This document shows, piece by piece, positions 22,756 to 34,167 of a stretch of DNA of 64,000 nt. The notes beneath the pieces are model-generated. The model worked only from the letters and a program-made list of their open reading frames with translations, did not search any database and was not told the origin of the DNA. The stretch is from Lepturacanthus savala (taxonomy: Eukaryota; Chordata; Actinopteri; Scombriformes; Trichiuridae). Each line of letters begins with the position of its first letter. The first letter of the stretch is position 1. The DNA lies in the NCBI GenBank assembly GCA_030544235.1, contig CM060466.1:3743092-3807091 (forward strand), read 5' to 3'. The translations under genes and the position numbers were made by a program.

Positions 22756-25017
22756 ATAAAGTTCAGTGCTGCAGCTTTGAACAACATATATATCTAGAGT
22801 TTATGTAACTGACTTAACACACATGTTTAGACAGTGGCCGGGTCAGCAGGTGAAGGATCTGAAGTCATATGAACAAATCTATTTCAGCCTGTGTAGCTGT
22901 GAGAAGGTCAGAGCTGCAAGTGTCAACCACAAACCTGTATTTTCTCATCTGGAAATTTCACACCTTTGAAATTGTGACATTCTCACACATGAAAGATCCA
23001 CCCCCCCCCCCAAAAAAAAAAAAAAATCCCCTGCAGACGCAGCATGCAACACGCTGAGATGTGAGCGCTAATACGCTAACACCCTGTTCCTGTGACTCAC
23101 CAGCAGCCAGACAGGCTGCGTTTCACTGTGAGAGGCCATTAAACCTAGACCTATGATTTGTTATGTGTTATTCGCTGCTGTGTGTGTGTGTGTGTGTGAG
23201 TCTAACAGGTAAAGTGTGTACATTTTACATGCCGGTCCTCTCCCCAGACACATGGCTGCAGACATTACTTCACACAGGGCCTCGATGGAGGGCCACACAC
23301 ACACACACACACACACACACCTATCTACCTCACAGCTCTTCAGTGACTCACTATTCTACATTTATTACCAGTATGTACAGTTCACTGTCCAGGGGTGAAC
23401 AGTAGAGAGAAATGAGAAATTAATGAGAAATTAGTTGATTTACTTTGTAGGTAATAGGTTGTCAAATATATTTAACAGTCTCTTTGTATTCATTTGTAGT
23501 GCAGGTCGTCTTTCTCTCTTCTTTGCAACTTGTCCTGCAGGTTTAAGCCCTCAGGTGTTAAACAATGGTAGTTAAAGTAATAATAGTATTTTTTTATTTA
23601 TTTATATTTATACATAAGGAAGATGAGATCATGAATAAATGGGGGAAAAAATATGAAAATCCACGTCCCTCCTCCTAGTCACTGTCGCTATGGTAACATA
23701 TCGTTAGAGCATGTTAACGATTTATATATATTTTTTTAGATTTTTATTGTCATTCTATTTTATTTTCAATGTACAATTAATCAATTAATATAACTAAAAT
23801 AACAATATTTATTTGATTTGTATTTTTAAAATTTATTTATTTATTTTTTTACTGTACAAATAATCACCCAATACTGTAAATACAACTGAAATCACTTTAT
23901 TTAATTGTTTTTATTTTATTTAACAGCAAAGAAACTATACTATAAACTGAAGTAAAGTTCTTCTACTGTAAAATAATGACAGTAATTTCTATATAATTGC
24001 TGCCTGTAAGTTCCCATCATTTTAAGGTTTCACAGTGTACTTTACTGTGAACTAAACTCTTAGTATTAGCTTCACAATTATATGAGTCAAACACTGAACT
24101 GAGATTGGCTTCCATTCTATGTGTGATGTCACAAACACACGAATAAGACCCGCCTTTTAAAACTGGATATTCAGCGAACACAGAGAAACTTTCAATGGAA
24201 ATAAGAAGAAAAACTGGAGGGTGAATTTAACAGTGATTTATTATGATTAGTCTGAGTTAAAGTCCTGCTGTGTCCCATACAGACACTTATACAAAGGTGT
24301 GAACAAACAGCAGTAATTGGTGGATGTGGATGTGAACAGGTGTGGCTGCGCTACAGCATCAGAAACTACAGCATCCGTTTCCTCACATGAAAGAAAACCC
24401 TGGAACAGAAACGATCCGCTCCCTTCTCTTCTTTAATTAGATTTCTTCCCTGAGCAGCAGTGGAGTATCACCCGGTGCAGCTGGCTGGAACAGAAGGCCT
24501 CTGAACTGCTCTGGACAGGGTGTGTGTTCAGGTGTAATCACATTTCTAAAGGTGCACTGTGTTACAACAGGACCGATGGGCCTTTGGTCTTTTCAGAGCT
24601 AATAAAAGTCAAATAGACAGAGATGCACCATGTTTCCTCGACTAACGAGTGATATCTGCTGATTAATCCAGCTGCTGTTCTTATTCGTATTTTAATACAG
24701 ATCTGAATTTCGCAAAAGGGGAGTTTTTTTCTCCACAGCCGATCTTAGTCATCTATCTTAGTCTCTATCTTCTTCTTCGATCTTGTAAGAGTCACAATGA
24801 ACAAGGGGAAACTTGTAAAGATATAAAATAACAGCTCAGATGTCAGAAGGTTGATTACATTAAATTACAAATCCCTATCATATATTACTGGACAATGTCT
24901 GGAGAATCAAATACTCCATTTGGAGCCAGGACATGAAGTGAAATCACATTCTCTGCAGAATCTGTTTCCTGATGCAGATATATTACTTTTTTATTTTTAA
25001 CTGGCACATTAATTAAC
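22756..25017. other. No recognisable gene; two CA/TG microsatellites
   Basis: (TG)10 at 23178-23198 and (AC)13 at 23294-23320 lie about 100 bp apart and could pair as inverted simple repeats. A C-then-A homopolymer pair lies at 23000-23026. 24280-24590 is GC-richer and may be conserved; the rest is AT-rich. Confidence 0.4.
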
Positions 25018-25771
25018 CTGTTAACATCCAAAATCTCCTGATCCAGGTGCATCATTGAGTTTTATGCATAAATCCCAGTATTAAACCTCAGCTCCAACAC
25101 TAAATAAAGTATTTTACATCAATGTTACTGTTCCAGCATCAATATATATCATCAATATCCACATCATCAATACAATAATTAATAGTTTAATATAATATCA
25201 GTAGTAGAGACTATTTAGATATTTAATTTGTGTGATTATTTAATTGTCTCCTTTATAATAAACATCTTACAGAATATATTCTTCATGTTCTGGAATGATC
25301 CTCAGTGGGATTTATATCACTTTATGGACAAATAATTGACCTTTGAACTCTTATATTAATTATTGAACTTTGCATTGAAGATAATTCAGCTTATTCAGTT
25401 TTTTTTCCTTGATTTGGGCCAGTTTGGTCTTGTTTTTTATCTGTAGTAAAACATCATTTTAGATTTTTTTCTTCAATATTCTGAATATATTTGCTCTGTA
25501 GCAGCAACATTAATTAATTCTGACTCTTCTGTAGTCACCTCACATGTTGTAGATTTATTCTGATAACAGGTTTAAGTACAATAACCTTTGTGATAATAGA
25601 GATATTTCAGATTTATTATCATTTATAGCAGGAAAACTACATGCTACATTCTGGTTTGTGTAGGTCGTGTCTCTGCTGCCGCCATCTTGCTCAGGGGTTG
25701 TCACCTTATCCAATAGTAGAAAATGACAGTGTCTGTGTTGCTTTTGGCACAAAAAACCTTAAATATTATGT
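25018..25771 (+). repeat. Dispersed repeat R1, copy C (most complete)
   Basis: The longest R1 copy starts near AACATCCAAAATCTCC. It includes GAGTTTTATGCATAAATC, CAGCATCAATATATATCATC, the core with TCTGACTCTTCTGTAGTCAC, and a tail with GCCGCCATCTTGCTCAGG and TTTTGGCACAAAAAA. Copy E aligns across the left two-thirds and copy D across the right part. The tail contains a consensus YY1-like core, GCCGCCATCTTG, at 25678-25689. Confidence 0.7.
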
Positions 25772-26009
25772 TTTTTTAAATTGTGGCTCGACCTCCAACC
25801 TTGATATACATACATGAGGAGGTGCAGATTCCCTCGTCACAAGATGGCAGCCACATGGCATAAATGTTTTAAATTAAGGTTATTTATGGAATATATGTGG
25901 AAGAATGCAGACTCTGGTTCAGCTGTTTCAAATCTGGTTGATTCTGATCCGGCTCATCCACACATTCAGCTCCTCTGCTGGATTTACGGATCACTTCAGG
26001 GTTGAAATG
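25772..26009. other. No recognisable gene
   Basis: CACAAGATGGCAGCCAC near 25838 is another YY1-like motif. The overlapping ORFs show no domain. Confidence 0.3.
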
Positions 26010-26290
26010 CACGTCTGAAAGAGGCTTATGACACACATCGGGTGTTGTACGACATGCATCATAAGCCGCCGTGCTGCAGCGGCAACTCATCTCCTCATAA
26101 AAATCCACTAAGAACCACGAATAGCAAACAATAATCTAATTAAGGCGACCACCTATTCATTAACCAAAGGAGACTCCTGAGAGTCCATCCGGGCAGCTGT
26201 AAAACGCCACATGACTCCCCAGTAATGAAGTGAAGACTTATCAGAACTCACTGTATCTGTTGCTCATTATCATTTACGTAGATAAAAATA
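26010..26290. promoter_or_regulatory. Candidate conserved non-coding block
   Basis: Complex sequence without repeats, including AACAATAATCTAATTAAGG and CTATTCATTAACCAAAGG, with clustered TAAT/ATTA cores typical of homeodomain-bound enhancers. It is among the most enhancer-like stretches by eye. No conservation data. Confidence 0.35.
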
Positions 26291-26525
26291 GACAGGGGGG
26301 GGGGAATTTATGAATGAACGGAGACGTCCTTAAACCTTAAATCTAAAACCATAGTCAGTCATTATTCCCTGTAATGATTTAAAGCTCCAATCCTCAAATG
26401 TGCCCGGATCGGCCAGAGTTCAACTAGTCCAACCTGCTCCACTGTAAATGTGGATTTACAGTGTTGATAGCAGCACAGAAGGGTTACCAAAGTTTATCCA
26501 TGTGGGCTGAGTGTTAAACAGGCTG

Positions 26526-26534
<9 letters not shown>

Positions 26535-26578
<44 letters not shown>
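26535..26578. repeat. (CA)22 microsatellite
   Basis: Uninterrupted CA run preceded by a short CT tract. Confidence 0.98.
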
Positions 26579-26579
<1 letters not shown>

Positions 26580-26728
26580 TTGTTGTTGCTGCTCACACTT
26601 TGTATTCGAATCGGATCAAGTCAATGAAAATCATGATGGAGGAAGATTATCACGTTTTGACTTTAATTTTTCCCCTGATACACCAGCTCAGGTTCTATTT
26701 GTTTATTTATACTTACATACACTCTACC

Positions 26729-26752
26729 ACACACACACACACACACACACAC
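26729..26752. repeat. (AC)12 microsatellite
   Basis: Uninterrupted run, second of three CA arrays in 500 bp. Confidence 0.97.
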
Positions 26753-26979
26753 GTTTTCTCCCATCCTCGCTCTTCTGTCCTGAGGCCACACACACTTTGT
26801 TTTGTGCAACACGCTTACTTCCAACCCTTCTCTCCCCCTTCAGTTTCCACTGCTGACATATCATCAGTTCGTCCTTCGCTCCATCTCTTTCTCCTCCCTC
26901 TTTCTTTCCATTTGCTGAACTATGTTCCAATTAGTTTGGCCCCATAAGGCAGCAGTGAGGGCTCTTTATAAGGACATAT

Positions 26980-27019
<40 letters not shown>
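26980..27019. repeat. (CA)20 microsatellite
   Basis: Uninterrupted run, third CA array of the cluster. Confidence 0.98.
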
Positions 27020-27021
<2 letters not shown>

Positions 27022-27295
27022 TTATATACTGACCAACTTGTTTGCTGAGAACATATTGTATAAGTAGCACCACAGATACATTCAGTAAAAGTTTCCCTTT
27101 AATATTACTAATAATGAATGAGAAGAAACACTATTTTCATTAGTTTAATATCTATTAGGTAGTAGTGGGTGAGTAGTAACACAACAGACACTCTTATTAC
27201 TTGTTACTGTCATTTCAAAGTAATTTATTACATTACAATATTACTGTATTTCAAATGTAAGGCATTACACTACTATTGCATTACTTATTTATAAC
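27020..27295. other. AT-rich, repeat-like; no gene
   Basis: TTACTTGTTACTGTCATTTC and AAGGCATTACACTACTATTG resemble a teleost repeat with alternating GTAATGC/GCATTAC words. Neither ends nor a second copy were seen. Confidence 0.3.
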
Positions 27296-27377
27296 TAATC
27301 AGACATACACTATACATTTTTAATGAGGTAATGACTATTCTAGCTGCAAATGCCTGGTTTTTGGTGCAATATCTACA
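27296..27377 (+). mobile_element. Tc1-like MITE family A fragment
   Basis: AATCAGACATACACTATACA through GCAATATCTACATA matches positions ~6490-6572 of copy 3. The match stops where the family C element begins at a TA inside CTACATA, so this is the remnant host of that insertion. Confidence 0.6.
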
Positions 27378-27379
27378 TA

Positions 27380-27657
27380 CAGCTCTGGAGACCACTGCAA
27401 AATGATCATATTTTTCTGATTTGACTACTTATATTTATGTATTTGGGCAAAAGGAACATTCTTGTTTGAGTCTATAAACTACTGACAACATTTCCACCAA
27501 ATTCCAAATAAAAATATTATCATTTAGAACATTTATTTGCAGAAAATGACTGTTCATGTGTTGGAATTCAACAGATGCTGAAATGGAATGGCTGGATTAC
27601 ATGTAGAGATGCTGATTTCAGGAAAAAAAAATGCACTGGTCTTATTTTTTTGAGCTG
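27380..27657. mobile_element. Tc1-like MITE family C with TA duplication
   Basis: It starts CAGCTCTGGAGACCACTGC and ends TTTTTTGAGCTG, with TA at 27378-27379 and 27658-27659. Interior text such as ACTACTGACAACATTTCCAC and GAACATTTATTTGCAGAAAA belongs to a teleost Tc1 family whose termini read CAGCTCTGG. At 278 bp it has no transposase. Confidence 0.8.
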
Positions 27658-28170
27658 TATATCATATTTTGGTTAAAAAAAATAGATAATAAATTTTCAT
27701 ACAATAGCTCTCTGTCATACTAAGGGTCATCATGTGCTCTATTTCCAGACTGACATGCAAAGGACGTGGGCCTGCTAGAGTTGATTTCACATATTACGTA
27801 ACTATATTGTCATTTGCCTGGAAAACATAGTCGTCCTGACATGTGTGTGACTGTGGAAACGTGTCAAAGCCACACAGCATCGCTTATTAATCAACATGAG
27901 AGTTGAATAGCATGAACATCAAGAGACAGAACTCACTCAAACATGGAGTACAGTAGTCGGAGGTTGCTCAGTGCAACAAATGTAGAAATCGCTTGAAGAT
28001 TTGTGGCCAAAGCCGAATAAAATTAAACCCTTGGCCTTGGAGGCACCTGTAACAATAGGAGTTATTGTTAGGAACCTTTGTTTAGTTCAGTGTGAACCAC
28101 GGACATGTCGGCTACTCCTCATGTCGCTTCCCAGCAAATTAAAGCTCATTTCTTTCTGCACCGATCGTGC
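27658..28170. other. No recognisable gene
   Basis: AT-rich unique sequence. AGGAACCTTTGTTTAGTTCA near 28068 also occurs twice inside the hAT-like element at 29492-30270, so the left edge is a fragment of that family. Confidence 0.4.
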
Positions 28171-28305
28171 AGCCACATGCTAACGTTAGACGGTTTAGCT
28201 GCGACTTTAGTCCTCATGCTAACACAGAGGTGTTCACAGACCATCAGGAAATCCCAGCACTATGACCTAACAGAACAGAATCGAGGCCTAAACTCATTTA
28301 TTTGT
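28171..28305 (+). repeat. Dispersed repeat shared with 3315-3527
   Basis: AGCCACATGCTAACGTTAG, then AGGAAATCCCAGCACTATG and ACCTAACAGAACAGAAT align to the first copy with a few substitutions and a shorter spacer. Confidence 0.55.
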
Positions 28306-28849
28306 TACACTATACAGGATGCAAACTTTCATGCAAACTTTCAACATAAATTGTAGGCTTTTTTTTACAATAACTATATTTGCATGTCTCCCCTTATCTC
28401 AATGTACGTCCATGTCTTACCCAATGTACAATTTGTCCAACACGTCCACATTTAACATGAAAAGTCTACCAAAGTTTTTCAGTTTTCTATAGGAATACAT
28501 CAACCCACAGGATCAGTGAAGAGTTATACTTGTGTAACTATGAGTTTTTTATGACATCAGCACATATATTGTATTTAATGGCTGAGACATTCTGTAAGAT
28601 GACGGGATTCTTTAGCTACAGTGTGAGGTTTTAGGAGATTCTGCCGTGGATTTAATTTATGTTTAGCGCTGATACCTAAACATCATCATTCTAACCAGTC
28701 AAAGCATCTGTATTAATCACAGCATCCAGCCTCCGCTGACATTTGTACATTCTTTTCATTCTTTCTCCCTCCTAACACTCGTCATTACAGCAGAAATGTT
28801 GTTAAAATGATGCAAAAATGCTTCCCTCTGAACATTTAAAACACTTTTT
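28306..28849. other. No recognisable gene
   Basis: AT-rich unique sequence. Confidence 0.4.
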
Positions 28850-29460
28850 CTCTGCCTGATAAAAATATGAATGACCTGAGATTAACAGCATCCATTTGCA
28901 GCCTGGATAAAAAATAAATAAATACTGCAGCAGTCGACCCATCCAGCCTGAGGTCTAACAGCTCCTCAGGCAGCGTGAAAGGGTTTATTTAGCACCTCAG
29001 ATGTTGTGTGACAGATAGAAGCATCTCATCCTCATACATTATCATATTTCAAAAGCTATTCAGTAGTCTACTGCTTCTCTCTCAGGCCCAATCAAGCGAG
29101 CTGAAAGGCTGCCGAGGCTGCACTTTTAAGCAAATCCACATGTATGCTGAGTGGGACACGCCAGCCGTTCCTTTCCCGCATGTTCGCTGACGCCTTCCAT
29201 TCTGCTCCTTCATCTGCTGAATAATATCAATTACTGAGCAGAGGGCTGGTTTATTTGCAGGGTTATTTGCATGCGTGCGTCTTTGCGGTCGGCCTTTACT
29301 TGGTTTTCCTGCGAGCTCGGAGCTCTTGGCGAGAATCGGTAGCCTCGGGGGGGGGGGTGGAAGCAGCTGTCACTCTACCTGAGACGTTAATGCCTCTGAG
29401 GCACATCTGAGTAAGCACCTCTCATTTCCATGTGTCTCGCAGCGAGGTGAAGGCATCAAT
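28850..29460. promoter_or_regulatory. Candidate conserved non-coding block
   Basis: Non-repetitive, balanced composition: GACCTGAGATTAACAGCATC, AATATCAATTACTGAGCAGA, and GGTTATTTGCATGCGTGCG with an octamer-like ATTTGCAT. A G run at 29347-29357 interrupts it. No coding signal. Conservation untested. Confidence 0.3.
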
Positions 29461-29491
29461 ATGTATAAATGTGTGTAAGCACATCACAAAC

Positions 29492-30270
29492 CAGTGTTCA
29501 TTTTGTCGCCTATTTTGCAGTTTAGTTTTCGGCTTAATCTTGTGTCAAATGTCCTTGTAGTTTTAGTCATATTTAATCAAATTGTCACGTTTTAGTTCTG
29601 TTTTAGACAAAGAAAATCCCATGTATTTTACGTACTTTACTTTTAGTTAATTGTGTTCCTTTAGTCTTTGACAGCAGGTTGATAGTAATGGTTATCAAAA
29701 TCAATCTGTAAGAGTAGGAATTATTAGTCGGAACCTTTGTTTAGTTCAGTGTGAGACAGGGACATGTTTTGAAGTGACACCACCGAGCTGAATGTTCCCT
29801 ACACGCTAGAAGTTTAATAAAGAAGTTAAATAAATAAAATACTAAAACTCAAAGTACTTTACTTTTAGTCAATTGTGTTCCTTTAGTCTTTGACAGCAGG
29901 TTGATAGTAATGGTTATCAAAATTAATCTGTAAGAGTAGGAATTATTGGTAGGAACCTTTGTTTAGTTCAGTGTGAGACAGGGACATGTTTTGAAGTGAC
30001 ACCACCACCAAGTGTGTAACCCAGCAGGTTAAAACAGTAGCAGAGAGTAGCTTCTGGTGATGAAGGAACAGACGTCGCCACATTCAGTGCCGACACCACT
30101 GATGGATGCTACACACACATGCAGTTTATTGTAATTTAAAAAGTCTGTAATAAAGTAGATTTGTTTTTTTACGTCAATAAAAAGTGTTAATTTCCTCACA
30201 GGAAGTGGTTAAGGGCATGATTCCGTCTCATTTTCGTATATTTTTTGTCTAGTCTGACGAATCAACACTC
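29492..30270. mobile_element. hAT-like non-autonomous element with perfect 8-bp target duplication
   Basis: The left end is CAGTGTTCATTTTGTCGCC. The right end, GTCTGACGAATCAACACTC, is its inverse with few mismatches. The sequence TCACAAAC abuts both ends exactly (29484-29491 and 30271-30278), an 8-bp duplication as made by hAT transposases. There is no transposase ORF in 779 bp. The interior holds a 153-bp segment present twice. A truncated, inverted relative lies at 17377-17650. Confidence 0.85.
29632..30006 (+). repeat. 153-bp direct duplication inside the hAT-like element
   Basis: 29632-29784 and 29854-30006 are nearly identical (GTACTTTACTTTTAG through GAAGTGACACCACC), offset by 222 bp with a 69-bp spacer. 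Only a few substitutions separate them, so the duplication looks recent relative to the family's age. Confidence 0.9.
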
Positions 30271-30278
30271 TCACAAAC

Positions 30279-30859
30279 GTATTTCTTAAACACGTCACCC
30301 CGCTCACGACAGACATTACGTTATTACTGTAGGCGACGCTGCTTTTTCCCCCGGCGTTCATACATAACATCAGACCTCGCTAATCCTCTCAGCTGCAGCG
30401 AGAATCCCCCACAACTCTCAAGATGTGCTGATTTATTCATAGGAAGTGTTTGGAGATGTTAAATCTGCATCAGGAGGATTTATGTAAATGTGCTGACTCA
30501 TAGCACACGCAGAGATATACTTATTTAAATTGATCATGTTGGTTAAATGCACGGTTACTTAGTACGGGGGATATATGGATTTTATATATTCATATTAGAG
30601 GCTGTAGTGAATTTCCGCTGCTCTGTCATAAATAGGAACAAAATGCTCATTTCCAAGCCTTTTTAAAGCAAGTACAAATGAATGACATTACATGGTACAG
30701 CTCATTGAGATTAGTATTATTACACAATGAGGTTCCTACCAGTGTTTATTCATTTTATTCATAAGATTTAATGGGTTTTTCCATTATATTGAAAATCCAG
30801 CTGGAAGGGAAATTGTTACAAAGCTCAATACTGGAGGGATAATTGAAATGATGTGTCTA
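30279..30859. other. No recognisable gene
   Basis: Unique sequence, slightly GC-richer in the first 150 bp. Confidence 0.4.
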
Positions 30860-31128
30860 CACTGCAACAATCCTGAAAAATATCTTGTTTTTGGTACAAT
30901 TAGTCCAATATTGAGTAGAATTATCTTATTCCATTTGCAGATAACTGAGCGTATTTCAAGTTTTTGGGACAATTTTGTCTTTTTTTGTTTAAGAAAACAA
31001 GACAAACTCCAGAAAAAACAGACTTGAAATAAGCTTAATTATCTGCTACTGGAATAATAATAATAATTCTACTCATTATTGGACTAATTATACCAAAAAG
31101 ACCTGTTGAGATATCAGTTTTTGCAGTG
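30860..31128. mobile_element. Palindromic MITE with CACTGCAA ends (family P), copy 1
   Basis: Family P is a name given here. It begins CACTGCAACAATCC and ends ATCAGTTTTTGCAGTG. The two halves are inverted copies: TTTTTGGTACAATTAGTCC on the left against GGACTAATTATACCAAAA on the right. It has no coding sequence. The termini resemble a very common teleost foldback MITE. Superfamily is uncertain, since no clear target duplication was seen. Confidence 0.75.
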
Positions 31129-31322
31129 TTTGCTTCAGATACAATACAGGAATAAGGGAAATAAGGCGAGATATCGGAAAATACTGAACTATCCCTTTAA
31201 GTTGGAAGCAGGTGAGTCTCAGAGTCCAAGCTTTGGTCGACATTTATGAACCAAATCGATTAATCGTTTCAATAATCAACAGATTGAGCGACTATCAGAA
31301 TATTCGTTTGTTGCAGCCCTAA
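31129..31322. mobile_element. Fragments of two further MITE families
   Basis: CTGAACTATCCCTTTAA at 31184-31200 is the end of the family also seen at 16441-16466. ATCGATTAATCGTTTCAAT to TTTGTTGCAGCCCTAA (31254-31322) is the right part of the family whose full copy is at 34168-34435. Confidence 0.5.
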
Positions 31323-32166
31323 TTTTTGAATATTTTTTATGATATGCAAACTGGACCAATAGTATATCTTCCTTACTGGAGCTAATTGTAATGTCCGGGC
31401 TGTCTCTGAGTGACTGCTGTGAGCTTCTCTGTGGGAATCACCTCTCAAGATTAACTGGAGAAAAAAGGCCTGATCTCCTGTGAAAAAGCTGAAATGAACT
31501 GCAAACGAGCCTCATTTCTCACAGCTGAGCAGAATGTAAATCCTGAATTACAGGTTCAGGCTACATGAGCAGTTCTAGTTAAGGTATAAGGATGACATGT
31601 TTTCATCTTAATTGACTGGACACAATGCAAAAAAGACGATTATACAAGGTAAAAGTATGGTAATTCCTTTTCTAGAGACTGAAACTCCAGGATTTCTGTG
31701 GGTCAGTGCAGCAGCAGCAGCAGCAGCAGCAGCAGTGAGTGGGTTATCAGGTCAACACCTCGTTAGAGACAAATAGAAAACACATTTCTGAGAAAAAAAT
31801 AAATCCTCCATAATTGTTTTTCCATACAGATGTTCTTTGGAATCCATTATTCCAGTGAAAGCCAGAGGACAGAAGCAGGAGTTTTACTTTACTGTCCTGT
31901 GAAAGTTTATAATCCTAACTGTGGGTTTCTGTGTGTAAAATATATAAAATCTATATTGAAATATGGATTAAAACACTTTTTTTTTTAATTGGCCCCCAAA
32001 ATTGTCTGAAGAGTAGTTCTTGATATAGTTACAGGGTTTGATTGTTTCCATATTATTGGAAAGAGAACAACTGCCTTTGATTTAATTACAATAATCAACC
32101 ATCTCAACAATAAGTGAGAGAGGTTTTCAGTAAATATGATTTGAAAAAACAGTCTTCCAATGAGTT
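31323..32166. other. No recognisable gene; (CAG)9 at 31709-31735
   Basis: Unique AT-rich sequence apart from the trinucleotide run. Confidence 0.4.
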
Positions 32167-32738
32167 CACTGCAAAAACTGAAATCTTAACAGGTAAATAC
32201 ATCTTGTTTTTATTGTGCAGGATGTTCTTACTGCACTGGCAGATAATTTTCATTATTGATTTTCATGGATTTAATCTTTTTTTAAAGTAACTGTTAGTTT
32301 CCTTAACCTTCACGACATTCTCCTTAGACAATTATTGCTTTTTTTAAGGCTTTTTTTAATTTGCTCACAGTTTATCCATCTTGCATCTCGAATTTTTCAT
32401 GAATTCTTGCAGAAATTCTTCTGTAAGCCAAGTCTGTAACCTCTAATCACCACTAATGGCTCATCCTACATATATTATATGGGAAAAAATAATTTAAATA
32501 AATAAACTGGCATTTAAAGGGTTAGAATCCTGAAACTGATTGACTGTTTAGTAGTTTTGAGCAGGAAAGAAGCTGTTTAATAGGGAAAAGGAGTAAAATT
32601 AGTGAAGGTTTAAGGGTTAAAATGAGACCATATTAACCCAAATCAGGAAAAAAACTTGAAATAGGATATTATTTACTCAATAATGAACAAATTGTACCTA
32701 AATAAGCTATTTCCACTTAAGATTTCTGTTTTGCATTG
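32167..32738. mobile_element. Family P MITE, copy 2, split by a TTAA-type MITE
   Basis: The left half starts CACTGCAAAAACTGAAATC. The right half ends TTTCTGTTTTGCATTG, a mutated terminus. In other copies the middle reads TTTCCTTAAAACAAGA. Here the TTAA is interrupted: after 32303-32306 comes foreign sequence, and the host resumes after a second TTAA at 32617-32620. Confidence 0.75.
32307..32616. mobile_element. TTAA-type MITE inserted in a family P element
   Basis: It is flanked by TTAA on both sides. Its ends are CCTTCACGACATT and AGTGAAGGTTTAAGGG, which are imperfect inverse forms. The intact host sequence in sister copies contains a single TTAA at exactly this point, so the TTAA duplication is directly supported. 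No ORF; 310 bp. Confidence 0.75.
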
Positions 32739-33639
32739 TTTATGGTGTTACTTCCTATGTTCCATGGTATTTCCTTTTTATTTTAAACACCCAATAACCC
32801 TGAATTCACAGCCAATCAAATCAGCCAATCAGAGGAATCGCTGATTAATATTAATGAGACCGGCACAACAACAACAAAAAAAATGTTTCTAGAGCTCCAA
32901 AGAGGAGATTTAAACTTTATTAAGATATTTTTTGTACCTAAAGCATATATATATCTTGTTAAACATATTATAACTTCAAATAAAACCCATTTTTATAATA
33001 TAGAGAGACTAAATTCTTCAACTTTAGAGAGCCATGTCACTTATTGACAGCATTGGCAGCACCACATACCGCCAACTCAGTCATTCCAGACCCACTATGG
33101 CGTCTCCATCAATGTTTCATCAGTGGACAGATCAGCATGTTGGAAGAATGAGGCAGCAACACGTTAAAGAAGCTAACGCTGACGCCACTAGCTTAGCGCC
33201 ACACACACACACACACACACACCTCATGCCATAATGATGATGTGTCAGGTTTTTGCGGCTGGAGACCCGGGGGGCTTCCATTAGTGTCCACGTCAATAAT
33301 TAAGAGATGGCTGCTGGGGGGAAAAAGCTTGGCTGAGAGAAAAAGAGTGAAAGAAAGAGAGAGAAAGAGGGGAGATGGAGGGATAGAAATGGAGATGTGT
33401 CTAACGGAGGTGAGAAAGAGAACAGATAGCATGCGATACGCGTTACATCCCAGAAACAAAATGAGGGACATTGTGTTGTCTGGGTGTTACTCAACCCTGT
33501 GACTATGACTTTGGTGTGTATGGCCAGTTTTTACTGGAACTACTTTCTACATAAGTAGTTCCTATGAAGCCTGGAACATTTATAGTTTTTAGTACCGTTG
33601 CTTTACTTAATTAGGTGGAAGGTAGAAATTTCCCTTTCT
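32739..33639. other. No recognisable gene; (AC)11 at 33200-33222
   Basis: The short ORFs run through the CA repeat or the purine-rich stretch 33330-33380. No domains. Confidence 0.4.
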
Positions 33640-33692
33640 TCAATTTCTTCAATTTCCCTGAGGGAATAAAGTCTTATCTAATCTAATCTAAA
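33640..33692 (+). mobile_element. LINE-like 3' tail
   Basis: AATTTCCCTGAGGGAATAAAG followed by TCTTATCTAATCTAATC is the hairpin, AATAAAG and pentanucleotide tail typical of 5'-truncated teleost non-LTR retrotransposons. Nothing of the reverse transcriptase is present. Confidence 0.6.
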
Positions 33693-34167
33693 TTACAGAG
33701 CATGACTTCTGGAAATCTGAGCGTATGAAACTATCTGCAGGGTTAGATACCACCTGTTGAACTGGAGGAATTAATTCATCTCCTAATGCACCAGTAAATA
33801 TATTAAAGTCAAACACTTCCTTCAATAAGAAGCAGGGAATCCCAAGTGGAAGTACTTTTACACACTTAACTACATTGTGCAAACACACACACATACACAC
33901 ATGCAATATGAGACATGGCGAGCATTCAGCTGCAGCTAAGTTGGCAGCAGCAATGAGGATATAACTGGAAATATCAGATTTCTGGTGGTGCTGGTCTAGT
34001 GTTGGCATGTCACAATAAATACTATATCAATATATCATGTAATATATGAAAATACAATATATTATCTAAGGAAAACGTCATTATCATGATGTAAAAAGAT
34101 ACAACATTTTGAGTTATTTGTGTCTATTCATGTCCTTTCATGGACTTTTTATGTAATATAAAGACTC
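33693..34167. other. No recognisable gene
   Basis: AT-rich sequence with a short CA tract at 33882-33902. The 106-codon minus-strand ORF (33688-34008) has no domain. Confidence 0.35.

Noticed and set aside
33688..34008. 106-codon minus-strand ORF
   Set aside because: No domain, a Cys/Val stretch from a CA tract, and no conservation evidence.
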